Assembly (NCBI GenBank): GCA_946187865.1
Contig: CAMHST010000011.1
Location: forward strand, 1-50,909
Length of the DNA stretch: 50,909 nucleotides
Direction: 5' to 3'
DNA from: an uncultured Bacteroidales bacterium
GTDB taxonomy: Bacteria; Bacteroidota; Bacteroidia; Bacteroidales; UBA932
Shown: one piece after another, positions 1-7,638 of the stretch
Numbering within the stretch: the stretch's first letter is position 1
Layout of the letters: every line of letters begins with the position of its first letter
Program-made: the position numbers and the translations under genes
Notes under the pieces: model-generated
The model's database searches: none
Told to the model about the DNA's origin: nothing
The model's input: the letters and a program-made list of their open reading frames with translations, nothing else

Positions 1-1007
1 CGGCGGACACCGCCGGACATCTCGCTGCCGATTCCCAGCAGGCAGTGGCCCTGGATAACCTCGCACCGGCGTACCACGATATCCTGTGTGGGCATGCCCA
101 GCGCCCAGCCGTCCTGATTCCGGCCGGCTTTGAGCACCACGGCGTCGTCGCCCTGGTCGAACCGGCAGTCCTCCACAACGGCATGCTGGGTCATTTCCAG
201 GTCGATGCCGTCATTGTTGTGCCCATGCGCATAAACATCGAGCCGGCTCACCCAGACATCCCTGCACATGAAAGTATGGATGGTCCAGAAAGGACTTTCC
301 CTGATCTGGAAGCCCTCCAGGCGCACGCCGGTGCAGCGGTTGAAATGAATCAGGTGCGGCCGCATCTGCACCCCTTCCCGCTCCATGTGACGCTCCGTCG
401 CCGGTACCTGGGTAGAACACATGGCATAGAGCTGCCGCGTGGCCTGGATATGGGATTCCGGCCGCTCGAACCAGGTGCGCCAGAAATCCATCCTGGGCGC
501 CAGCATGCCGGGGCCCGTTATGGCAATATGTTCACATTCGAATGCATACAGCAGCGGAGAGATGTTCATGCACTCGGCCCCCTCCCAGGAGGTTTGCACG
601 GGGGGATAGTACAGGCTTACGTCGTCGCTGAACACCAGGCGGGCGCCCTCGCCCAGATACAGGTTGCAGTGGCTTTTGAAATGGATGGGGCCGGTAATCC
701 ACTCGCCGGAAGGGACCACCACCCGGCCGCCGCCGGCTTTGTTGCAGGCGGCCATGGCCTTGGCGAAGGCAGCGGTATTGGCTTTTACATCACCGGGCTT
801 GGCACCGAACCGGGTGATGGGAAAATCCTTGTCCGGGAATGCGGCCATCTCCAGCGGCGCGAACGGAAACGGCGCTTCCGGCGCTTCCACCACTACCCGC
901 TCCTGGGCGACTGCAAGGATTCCTCCGGAGAGGAAGATGAAAACAGACAAAAGGAACCGGGCCAAGAACCCCCGGCAAGTCCCTGCGATAACGTTTTTAC
1001 TGAACAT
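1..1007 (-). CDS. GH28 family polygalacturonase-like glycoside hydrolase, 3'-truncated by window edge
   Basis: Read on the minus strand from ATG at 1007, the frame stays open to the window edge (335 codons), so the C-terminus is missing. The first ~35 residues form a signal peptide ending ...AVAQ. The body is a right-handed beta-helix of the GH28 type: it starts with ITRFGAKPGD (~65), then carries the family motifs HNNDGIDLE (~263-271, catalytic Asp region), QGDDAVVLK (~285-293) and GHCLLGIGSEMSGG (~320-333, with the conserved His). GH28 enzymes hydrolyse alpha-galacturonide bonds in pectin; the GSEMSGG form is common in Bacteroidota exo-acting or rhamnogalacturonan-type members. Periplasmic or surface location is inferred. 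The gene is divergent from the U32 gene, with 48 bp between starts. Family assignment is secure; exact substrate is not. Confidence 0.86.
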   Translation of the reverse strand, partial: MFSKNVIAGTCRGFLARFLLSVFIFLSGGILAVAQERVVVEAPEAPFPFAPLEMAAFPDKDFPITRFGAKPGDVKANTAAFAKAMAACNKAGGGRVVVPSGEWITGPIHFKSHCNLYLGEGARLVFSDDVSLYYPPVQTSWEGAECMNISPLLYAFECEHIAITGPGMLAPRMDFWRTWFERPESHIQATRQLYAMCSTQVPATERHMEREGVQMRPHLIHFNRCTGVRLEGFQIRESPFWTIHTFMCRDVWVSRLDVYAHGHNNDGIDLEMTQHAVVEDCRFDQGDDAVVLKAGRNQDGWALGMPTQDIVVRRCEVIQGHCLLGIGSEMSGGVR

Positions 1008-1022
1008 ACCCGCTATTTTTTT

Positions 1023-1053
1023 CAAATATACGGTTTTTCCGTACCTTTGCAAA
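1023..1053. promoter_or_regulatory. Overlapping divergent Bacteroidota promoters for GH28 (-) and U32 (+)
   Basis: Minus strand: TATATTTG (complement of 1023-1030) lies 19 nt downstream of TTTG (complement of 1050-1053), the Bacteroidota consensus TTTG-N19-TAnnTTTG. Plus strand: TACCTTTG at 1042-1049, only 6 nt before the ATG at 1056, implying a very short or absent 5' leader. The palindromic octamer TTTGCAAA (1046-1053) supplies the minus -33 element and the end of the plus -7 box, so the two promoters cannot easily be occupied together. Confidence 0.6.
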
Positions 1054-1055
1054 CT

Positions 1056-2354
1056 ATGCAGCGAAAAGAACTGGAAATCATGGCGCCCGCCGGCAACTTC
1101 GGCTGCCTGGTCGCGGCAATCGAGGGCGGAGCCGACTCGGTGTACTTCGGTATCGGCCACCTGAATATGCGGTCGCATTCGGCCAACAACTTCTCCCGGG
1201 AAGACCTCCCGGAAATTATCCGCATCTGCCGCGCCTATGGGGTGAAGGCCTACATGACCTTGAACATCACCCTTTACGGCGAAGACCTGCAGGCGGCCTA
1301 CGACACCCTGGATGCGGCCCGGGCGGCCGGGGTAGATGCCATCATCGCCTCCGACATGGCCGCCATCCTGTATTGCCGGAAAGTGGGCCTGGAGGTGCAC
1401 ATTTCCACCCAGCTGAGCATTTCCAACGTGGAGGCCCTGCGTTTTTACGCGCAGTGGGCCGACGTAGTGGTACTGGCCCGCGAACTGCGCCTGGACCAGG
1501 TGAAAGCCATCCACGACGCCATTGTCCGGGAGCGCATCTGCGGCCCCTCCGGAGAGCTGGTGCGGATAGAGATGTTCGCCCACGGCGCTTTCTGCATGGC
1601 CGTTTCCGGGAAGTGCTACCTGTCGCTGGCCGCCTACGGGGAAAGCGCCAACCGCGGCGCCTGCATGCAGGTGTGCCGCCGGGGCTACCTGGTCACCGAC
1701 ATCGAGACCGGAAACGAGATCCATATCGACAACAAATACATGATGTCGCCCAAGGACCTGTGCACCATCGAATTTGCAGACAAGTTCGTGGAAGCGGGCG
1801 TGAAAGTGTTCAAGATAGAGGGCCGCGCCCGCAGCGCAGACTATGTGAAAACCACGGCGCAGTGCTACAGGCAGGCAGCCGACGCCGTAGCCGACGGCAC
1901 CTTCTCCCCGGAGCTGGGCGCCTCCCTGAAGGAACGCCTGGCCACCGTATTCAACCGCGGCTTCTGGGACGGCTATTACCTGGGTGCCAAAATGGGTGAA
2001 TGGAGCGCTATCTACGGCTCCCATGCCACCCGTCGCAAGGTCTATGTGGGCAAGGTGACCAACTGGTTCGACCGCATCGGCGTGGCGGAAATCCTGGTAG
2101 AGGCCACGGACCTCCATGCCGGAGACGACATCCTGTTCATCGGCCACACCACCGGCATCCTGGAGATGCAGGTGGCCGATATGCGTGTAGATCTGAAACC
2201 CGCCGCCCTGGCGCCGCAGGGTGTACGCTGTTCGGTGGCCGTTCCGCTGGAGGGCATGCCCGAGGATCACGTGAACCGCAACCCCGACATGCAGCCCGGC
2301 GAGCGCATCCACCCCCGCCGCGGCGACAAAGTCTTTCGCTGGGAAACTGTCTAA
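1056..2354 (+). CDS. Peptidase U32 family protein (TrhP/RlhA-like, probable RNA hydroxylation factor)
   Basis: 432 aa. The open frame extends upstream to 45, but that part lies over the GH28 gene. The ATG at 1056 begins MQRKELEIMAPAGN, the usual U32 N-terminus, and sits just after a TACCTTTG box. The U32 signature is present as EMFAHGAFC...SGKC (residues ~172-187). Cysteines at ~180, 187, 203 and 207 form the cluster found in U32 proteins. Family members TrhP (YegQ) and RlhA (YdcP) of E. coli are needed for 5-hydroxyuridine formation in tRNA and for 23S rRNA C2501 hydroxylation rather than proteolysis; which role applies here cannot be read from sequence. No signal peptide, so cytoplasmic. 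It converges on the S41 protease with 9 bp between stops. Confidence 0.85.
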   Translation: MQRKELEIMAPAGNFGCLVAAIEGGADSVYFGIGHLNMRSHSANNFSREDLPEIIRICRAYGVKAYMTLNITLYGEDLQAAYDTLDAARAAGVDAIIASDMAAILYCRKVGLEVHISTQLSISNVEALRFYAQWADVVVLARELRLDQVKAIHDAIVRERICGPSGELVRIEMFAHGAFCMAVSGKCYLSLAAYGESANRGACMQVCRRGYLVTDIETGNEIHIDNKYMMSPKDLCTIEFADKFVEAGVKVFKIEGRARSADYVKTTAQCYRQAADAVADGTFSPELGASLKERLATVFNRGFWDGYYLGAKMGEWSAIYGSHATRRKVYVGKVTNWFDRIGVAEILVEATDLHAGDDILFIGHTTGILEMQVADMRVDLKPAALAPQGVRCSVAVPLEGMPEDHVNRNPDMQPGERIHPRRGDKVFRWETV

Positions 2355-2363
2355 GCCCGGAAA

Positions 2364-3992
2364 CTACCAGCTGATGGCCGGCTGCTCCAGGGCCTTGGCC
2401 AGCTGCTCGTCGTAGCGGATGCGGACCCGGATGCCGGCCTCCTGGAAGTAGTAGCGTACGGCGATCTCCTCCTCGATGAAAGGCACGATCTCGTCCTTTT
2501 TCAGACGCAGGAAGGTTTCCTTGTCCATGTCCATCTTTTTCTCCAGCGCCTCCACTTCGGCCGACATGGTCTCTGCAAGCCCGTCCTCCGACAGGCTTTT
2601 CTTCACTTCGTCCAGCAGGGCCTTGGCCGACGAGCGGTAGTCGAAGGTTTTATCGGCGGCGAAAGAGATGAAATCGTCGTAATCCGTAAAGCGGAAATCT
2701 TCCACCGCGGGGATGGAGGGGTGCTCCCGGACGAACTTGAGCGCATACTGCTCCACGATGCCGTTCATCACGATGGAATAGGTCAGGCGCGAGTAGCGGT
2801 GGGGCTTGATTTCGTAATCCGGCGTAACGCCGCCGCCGTCGCGCACCGTGCGCCCGTGAGCTGTCTTGAACTCATGGGTGAGGGAATCCGGGATATGCCC
2901 CACGCTGCCGTCTTCATTGCGGTGGGAATAGTCGATGGCCTGGACGCACCGGCCCGACGGCGTGTAATACTTGGCGGTGGTCACCTTGAGCTGGCCGTCG
3001 TAGGGCAGCGGCCGGATGCTCTGCACCAGGCCTTTCCCGTACGTACGTGTGCCGATGATGGTGGCCCGGTCATAGTCCTGCAACGCCCCCGAAACAATCT
3101 CCGAGGCCGAGGCCGATGAGGAATCCACCAGGATGATGAGCGGAATCTGCGTATCCACAGGCTCCGTAGCGGTCTTGTACACCTGCTCCGAGCCGGCCTC
3201 ACGCCCTTTGGCCGTCACGACCAACGACCCTTTAGGGACAAAGAGGGAGACGATGTTCACGGCCTCGTTCAGCAGGCCGCCGCCGTTGCCGCGCAGGTCC
3301 AGCACCATGCGCTGCATGCCCTGGGCCTTGAGTTTGTTGTAGGCGTCCCGCACTCCCTGGCCCACGCCGTCCGTAAACTTGGACATGAGCACGTAACCGT
3401 CCTTTTCGTTGAGCATGCCGGCATACTCGATGGAAGGCAGCACGATCCGCTGGCGCACCACCGGCACCTCAATCACGTCCCCGGCCTTCCAGGTGGCGCC
3501 GTCGCGGAGCTTTTTCACCCGGAAAACCACGGTGGTACCCGGCTTTCCGCGCATTTTCTCGCTGCACTCGCCGCTCTCCAGTCCATGGGTGGAAACCCCG
3601 TCGATAGACTCTATCTCATCGCCGCACACCAGTCCGGCGCGAGCGGCAGGAGACCCTTCGTAAGGCTCGTTGATGATGACATTGCCATTGACATCCGGCT
3701 TGTAAATCACGGCGCCGATTCCCCCGTAGGTGCTGGAAAGCATCATCTGGAAGTCTTCCTGCTCCTCTTCCGGGACATAAACGGTGTACGGGTCCAGGGC
3801 GCCCAGCATGGCATCTACCCCGGCGCGTTCTATCCGTCCCACTTCCAGGGAATCTACATAAGAGCGGTTGAGCTCCTTGAGAATGGCATTGTGCATCTCC
3901 ACCCACTGACCCAGGGTGAAACTCTTGGACTGTGCCCCTGCCGACAGGCACGCAGAGAGCAAAACAAGTATGGTAACAATTCTTTTCATCAT
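2364..3992 (-). CDS. S41 family C-terminal processing protease (CtpA/Prc-like) with PDZ domain
   Basis: About 542 aa. The start is MM at 3992/3989; either ATG is possible, and the longer open frame upstream runs into rdgB and is rejected. The signal sequence ends LSACLSAGAQ: LSAC could be a lipobox, AGAQ a signal peptidase I site. A Tricorn/CtpA N-terminal region is followed by a PDZ domain (~75-165: GGIGAVIYKP ... GDEIESIDG) and the S41 core. The Ser nucleophile is in SSSASASEIVSG and the Lys general base in GTRTYGKGLVQ. It would trim C-termini of envelope proteins in the periplasm. The last ~150 residues are a charged extension. Divergent from rdgB. Confidence 0.88.
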   Translation of the reverse strand: MMKRIVTILVLLSACLSAGAQSKSFTLGQWVEMHNAILKELNRSYVDSLEVGRIERAGVDAMLGALDPYTVYVPEEEQEDFQMMLSSTYGGIGAVIYKPDVNGNVIINEPYEGSPAARAGLVCGDEIESIDGVSTHGLESGECSEKMRGKPGTTVVFRVKKLRDGATWKAGDVIEVPVVRQRIVLPSIEYAGMLNEKDGYVLMSKFTDGVGQGVRDAYNKLKAQGMQRMVLDLRGNGGGLLNEAVNIVSLFVPKGSLVVTAKGREAGSEQVYKTATEPVDTQIPLIILVDSSSASASEIVSGALQDYDRATIIGTRTYGKGLVQSIRPLPYDGQLKVTTAKYYTPSGRCVQAIDYSHRNEDGSVGHIPDSLTHEFKTAHGRTVRDGGGVTPDYEIKPHRYSRLTYSIVMNGIVEQYALKFVREHPSIPAVEDFRFTDYDDFISFAADKTFDYRSSAKALLDEVKKSLSEDGLAETMSAEVEALEKKMDMDKETFLRLKKDEIVPFIEEEIAVRYYFQEAGIRVRIRYDEQLAKALEQPAISW

Positions 3993-4025
3993 CAGGGGAA
4001 AAAGGGCAATAACAATGCCAGAATG

Positions 4026-4054
4026 CAAAGTTATAAAAAAAGTACGTATCTTTG
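4026..4054. promoter_or_regulatory. Back-to-back -7 boxes for S41 protease (-) and rdgB (+)
   Basis: TAACTTTG on the minus strand (4026-4033) and TATCTTTG on the plus strand (4047-4054) are separated by 13 bp, in an A/T-rich spacer. Each matches TAnnTTTG. Neither has a clean TTTG -33 element. The plus box is 20 nt before the rdgB ATG. Confidence 0.55.
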
Positions 4055-4074
4055 CGGCCGTTAAAAGTGTATTT

Positions 4075-4713
4075 ATGAAAATTGTATTTGCAACGGGCAA
4101 TCGCGGCAAACTCCGCGAAGCTGCAGAAATTCTTGGCGAGGGCTTCCAGCTCGTTACCCCCGCAGAAGCCGGGATTGAAGAAGACATCCCGGAAACCGGC
4201 AACACGCTCAGGGCCAATTCCCTGCAGAAAGCCGCGTATATTTATAACAAGACCGGACTCAACTGCTTCGCAGACGATACCGGCCTGGAGGTGGACATCC
4301 TGGGCGGCGGGCCCGGCATCCACACCGCCCGCTACGCCGGGGAGCAGAAAGACCCCGCCGCCAACATCCGGAAGCTCCTCTCGGAGATGGCCAGGCGGGA
4401 GCAGGAAGCTTCGGTTGCCAGGGAATTGGGGATAAGCACGCCCCATGCCACGCGAAAAGCGCGCTTCCGCACGTCCGTGACGCTGATCCTGGACGGCGAA
4501 AAGCACTTTTTCGACGGCATCATGGAAGGCCGGATTGCCACGGAGCGCCACGGAGAAGGCGGCTTCGGATACGACCCCGTCTTTATCCCGGACGGCTACG
4601 ACGTCACGGCTGCCGAACTTAGCGAGGAAGAGAAAAACGCCATCTCCCACCGCGGCAAGGCACTCAGGGCCATGGCGGAATTCCTGAGAAACTCTTCGCT
4701 TCGCCCGGAATGA
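4075..4713 (+). CDS. rdgB: XTP/dITP diphosphatase (non-canonical purine NTP pyrophosphatase, HAM1/RdgB)
   Basis: 212 aa, starting at MKIVFATGNRGKL, 20 nt after a TATCTTTG promoter box. It hydrolyses dITP, XTP and ITP to monophosphates in the cytoplasm, keeping deaminated purines out of nucleic acids. Family marks: TGNRGKL (nucleotide-binding start), FADDTGLEV (catalytic acid region), GGFGYDPVFIP and SHRGKAL. It is slightly longer than usual (~190-200 aa) because of an insertion around residues 100-125 (REQEASVARELG). Its stop overlaps the recO start by 4 bp (ATGA), indicating translational coupling. Confidence 0.95.
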   Translation: MKIVFATGNRGKLREAAEILGEGFQLVTPAEAGIEEDIPETGNTLRANSLQKAAYIYNKTGLNCFADDTGLEVDILGGGPGIHTARYAGEQKDPAANIRKLLSEMARREQEASVARELGISTPHATRKARFRTSVTLILDGEKHFFDGIMEGRIATERHGEGGFGYDPVFIPDGYDVTAAELSEEEKNAISHRGKALRAMAEFLRNSSLRPE

Positions 4714-5363
4714 CCAAGGACGCGGCAGAGCTGATCGTCCTTTCCACCACGAAAGTGAAGGAAAGCGCCATCGTGGTACACACGCTCTCGCGCGAGTGGG
4801 GCCGGCGTGGCTTTCTGGTGCAGTCGGCCAAAAAGGCCGGAATGTCCCTGTTCCTGCCGCTGAACATCCTGGAGGCCGACGTAGTGGAAAACCCCAGATC
4901 GGACCTGTGGTCGATAAAAAACATCCATGCCCTGAACGCCCTGAACGGTATCCGGGGGAACCTGCACAAGAACACCATGACGCTGTTTCTGGCCGAAGTG
5001 CTGTTCCGCACCCTTCAGGAAGGAGCCAACGAGGACGGACTGTACGAATGGTGCGTGGGCAGCATCCTTACGCTGGATGCCCTTCCGGCCGACTTTGCCA
5101 ATTTCCATATTCGCTTCCTGCTGGAGCTCTCCGGCGCCATGGGTTTTCGTCCCAGTTTCCAGGACATCGCCCCCTTTGCCGGGGACAAGGCCGTGATCCT
5201 GAAGCCTTTCCTGGAAACAAGCTTCAGTGAGTCCATGCTCATTCCCCTTTCCGGAGAAGTCCGCAATTCCCTCTGCGAGATCCTGATCCGCTATCTGGAG
5301 TTCCACACCGAACAGCCCATCCGCGTCAAGTCCCTGGACGTACTGCGCGAACTGTACCGCTAA
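4710..5363 (+). CDS. recO: DNA repair protein RecO
   Basis: 217 aa. The ATG overlaps the rdgB stop (ATGA). The N-terminal ~75 residues form the OB-fold seen in RecO (ELIVLSTTKVKESAIVVHTLSREWGRRGF); the helical C-terminal part carries the expected FHIRFLLELSGAMGFRPSF. RecO works with RecR and RecF to load RecA onto gapped DNA. The C-terminal zinc-finger cysteines of some RecO proteins are absent, which is common in Bacteroidota versions. Slightly short for the family (~230-250 aa) but with no sign of truncation. Pairing with rdgB makes a small genome-maintenance operon. Confidence 0.88.
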   Translation: MTKDAAELIVLSTTKVKESAIVVHTLSREWGRRGFLVQSAKKAGMSLFLPLNILEADVVENPRSDLWSIKNIHALNALNGIRGNLHKNTMTLFLAEVLFRTLQEGANEDGLYEWCVGSILTLDALPADFANFHIRFLLELSGAMGFRPSFQDIAPFAGDKAVILKPFLETSFSESMLIPLSGEVRNSLCEILIRYLEFHTEQPIRVKSLDVLRELYR

Positions 5364-5414
5364 AAGCACGGCCGGCGTACAAGGCCCACAAAATCAAGCA
5401 AACCCTGTGCAACC

Positions 5415-5447
5415 TGCTAAAAATTTAGCAAGTTTTTTGTATCTTTG
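5415..5447 (+). promoter_or_regulatory. rnr promoter with an upstream inverted repeat
   Basis: TATCTTTG at 5440-5447 is a good -7 box 25 nt upstream of the rnr ATG. Just upstream, 5415-5430 reads TGCTAAAAATTTAGCA, a perfect inverted repeat (TGCTAA/TTAGCA) followed by a T-run. It may be a recO terminator or an operator covering the -33 region; sequence alone does not decide. Confidence 0.5.
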
Positions 5448-5472
5448 CACAGAATTCATCAACAGTACATAC

Positions 5473-7638
5473 ATGTCAAGACGAAACAACCGCAGAAACG
5501 GCGGAAGGTCCGCCGGAGGAAAGAAGAAGAAAAGAAAGATAGTGCCCGAATACGAAGGGAGAGCCCTGATGTCACGGGAAGGATTTGTGTTTGTGCGCAT
5601 TGAAGGCCAGGAGGAAGACGTTTACGTAAAGGCGTCAAAGACCCGCGGGGCCCTGCACGGAGACTGGGTGCGGGTGGCCGTGACCCAGGAAAAGACCGGG
5701 CAGGCCAAACGCCGCAGCGGAGAAATCGTGGCCGTGCTGGAGCGCAGCAACAAGCCTTTCGTGGGCATCCTGCATATTGTGGGCAAACAGGCCTGGGTCC
5801 TCATGAACTCCAAGACCATGCCCTACGACATCTCCGTCCCCGTTCCGGAAGGCGGGGAGCGCGGCATGAAAGTGGCGGCCGTAGTAGATGGATGGGAGCG
5901 GGGAGAAGCCGGTCCGCACGGCCACGTAGTGGACATTCTGGGCATGCCCGGAGAAAACAATACGGAGATGCATGCCATCCTGGCGGAGTTCGGCCTCCCC
6001 TACCGCTTCACCCCGGAAGTGGAGAACGCGGCCGACCAAATCTCCGAGACCATCACGGACAAAGACCGCGCCCATCGCCGGGACTTCCGGAAAGTCCTCA
6101 CCTTCACGATAGATCCCACGGACGCCAAAGACTTCGACGACGCCATCAGTTTCCGCAAGCTGGACAACGGCAATTACGAGGTAGGCGTGCACATCGCCGA
6201 TGTCACCTACTACGTACAACCGGGATCGGCCGTGGACAAGGAAGCCCAGCAGCGCGGCACCTCCGTGTACCTGGTAGACCGTACCGTACCCATGCTGCCG
6301 GAAAAGCTTTCCAACAAGCTTTGCTCACTGAGGCCGAATGAAGAAAAACTCACTTTCTCGGCCGTCTTCGAGATAACCCCGCAGGCCAAGGTCATCAACC
6401 CCTGGCTGGGCCGGACGGAAATCATATCCGACTACCGCTTCGACTACGAAGGGGCGCAGGCCATCATCGAAGCCGGAGACAAGGCCATGGAAGAGGAATT
6501 CGGAAAAGGGACCGAATGCGGGATAGTCCCTGCAGCGGTAAAAGAAGCCGTGCTTGTCCTGAACAAACTGGCCCTGAAGCTCAGGGACAGGCGTTTCAAG
6601 GCCGGCGCCGTAAACTTCGAGCGCCCGGAAATGAAAGTGGAAGTGGATGCAGACGGCAAACCCGTAGGCGTTCACCAGAAGTTCTCCAAAGAGGCCAACT
6701 GGCTCATCGAAGAGTTCATGCTCCTGGCCAACCGCACCGTGGCCGAATATGTGGCCACCGGCGGAAAAATGGGCGGCAAGGCTGTTGCCAAGGCCAAGAC
6801 CTTCGTTTACCGTGTGCACGACGAGCCCAACCTGGAAAAACTCGCCGGGCTCAGGGATTTCGCCGGGCATTTCGGCTACAAAGTGGGGCCCATCGACAAC
6901 GGCAAGGATATCGCCAAAACCCTGAACGGCCTCATGAAAGACGCGGCTGAAAAGCCGGAACTGGGCGCCATCCAGATCCTGGCCCTGCGTTCCATGGCCA
7001 AGGCCTGCTACTCCACGGACAACATCGGCCATTACGGACTGGCCTTCAACTTCTACACCCACTTCACCTCCCCCATCCGCCGCTATCCGGACATGATGGT
7101 GCACCGCCTGCTGTCCCTGTACCTGAACGGCGCCGACTCCCAAAGTGCAGACTATTACGCCGCCCAGTGCAAGCACGCCTCTGAACGGGAGGTGGTGGCC
7201 GCAGAGGCAGAGCGCGAGAGCATCAAGTACAAACTGGTGGAATTCATGGAAGACAAGGTGGGCCAGGAGTTCGACGGCAACATTTCCGGCGTCACGGAAT
7301 GGGGCATCTACGTAGAGATCGATCCCACCAAGATCGAGGGAATGGTCCCCTACAGGACCATCAAGGAGGATTTCTATGTCTTCGACGAGGACCATTACCG
7401 GGCTATCGGACGCCGCACGCACAAATCCCTGCGTCTGGGAGACCGGGTGCGCATCCGTGTAAAAGGCACCAACCTGGACCAGAAACTGCTGGACTACGAA
7501 CTGGTGGAACCGGAGCGTCCGGGCACGTCGGATAACGCAAATAACGCCGAAAACGTGGAACCCGCCGTGCCGGAGCACACCGAGGAACGCAAAAAGGGCC
7601 AAAAACGTGTGAGCCGGAGTGCCCATAGCAAAAAATGA
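5473..7638 (+). CDS. rnr: Ribonuclease R (RNase II/R family 3'-5' exoribonuclease)
   Basis: 721 aa from MSRRNNRRNGG; the upstream in-frame extension to 5407 lies across the promoter. A basic N-terminal tail (~1-25) is followed by cold-shock-type OB folds (~25-170), the RNB catalytic domain with the Mg-binding motif DPTDAKDFDDA (~214-224), and a C-terminal S1 domain (~625-705: GNISGVTEWGIYVEI), then a basic tail. It degrades structured RNA processively in the cytoplasm. Length is typical. Its stop overlaps the next gene by 4 bp (ATGA), so a housekeeping RNase leads an operon of carbohydrate genes. Confidence 0.95.
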   Translation: MSRRNNRRNGGRSAGGKKKKRKIVPEYEGRALMSREGFVFVRIEGQEEDVYVKASKTRGALHGDWVRVAVTQEKTGQAKRRSGEIVAVLERSNKPFVGILHIVGKQAWVLMNSKTMPYDISVPVPEGGERGMKVAAVVDGWERGEAGPHGHVVDILGMPGENNTEMHAILAEFGLPYRFTPEVENAADQISETITDKDRAHRRDFRKVLTFTIDPTDAKDFDDAISFRKLDNGNYEVGVHIADVTYYVQPGSAVDKEAQQRGTSVYLVDRTVPMLPEKLSNKLCSLRPNEEKLTFSAVFEITPQAKVINPWLGRTEIISDYRFDYEGAQAIIEAGDKAMEEEFGKGTECGIVPAAVKEAVLVLNKLALKLRDRRFKAGAVNFERPEMKVEVDADGKPVGVHQKFSKEANWLIEEFMLLANRTVAEYVATGGKMGGKAVAKAKTFVYRVHDEPNLEKLAGLRDFAGHFGYKVGPIDNGKDIAKTLNGLMKDAAEKPELGAIQILALRSMAKACYSTDNIGHYGLAFNFYTHFTSPIRRYPDMMVHRLLSLYLNGADSQSADYYAAQCKHASEREVVAAEAERESIKYKLVEFMEDKVGQEFDGNISGVTEWGIYVEIDPTKIEGMVPYRTIKEDFYVFDEDHYRAIGRRTHKSLRLGDRVRIRVKGTNLDQKLLDYELVEPERPGTSDNANNAENVEPAVPEHTEERKKGQKRVSRSAHSKK

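Noticed and set aside
45..1055. N-terminal extension of the U32 frame back to 45
   Set aside because: It is antisense to the GH28 gene, includes the promoter and adds low-complexity sequence before the canonical MQRKELEIMAPAG start.
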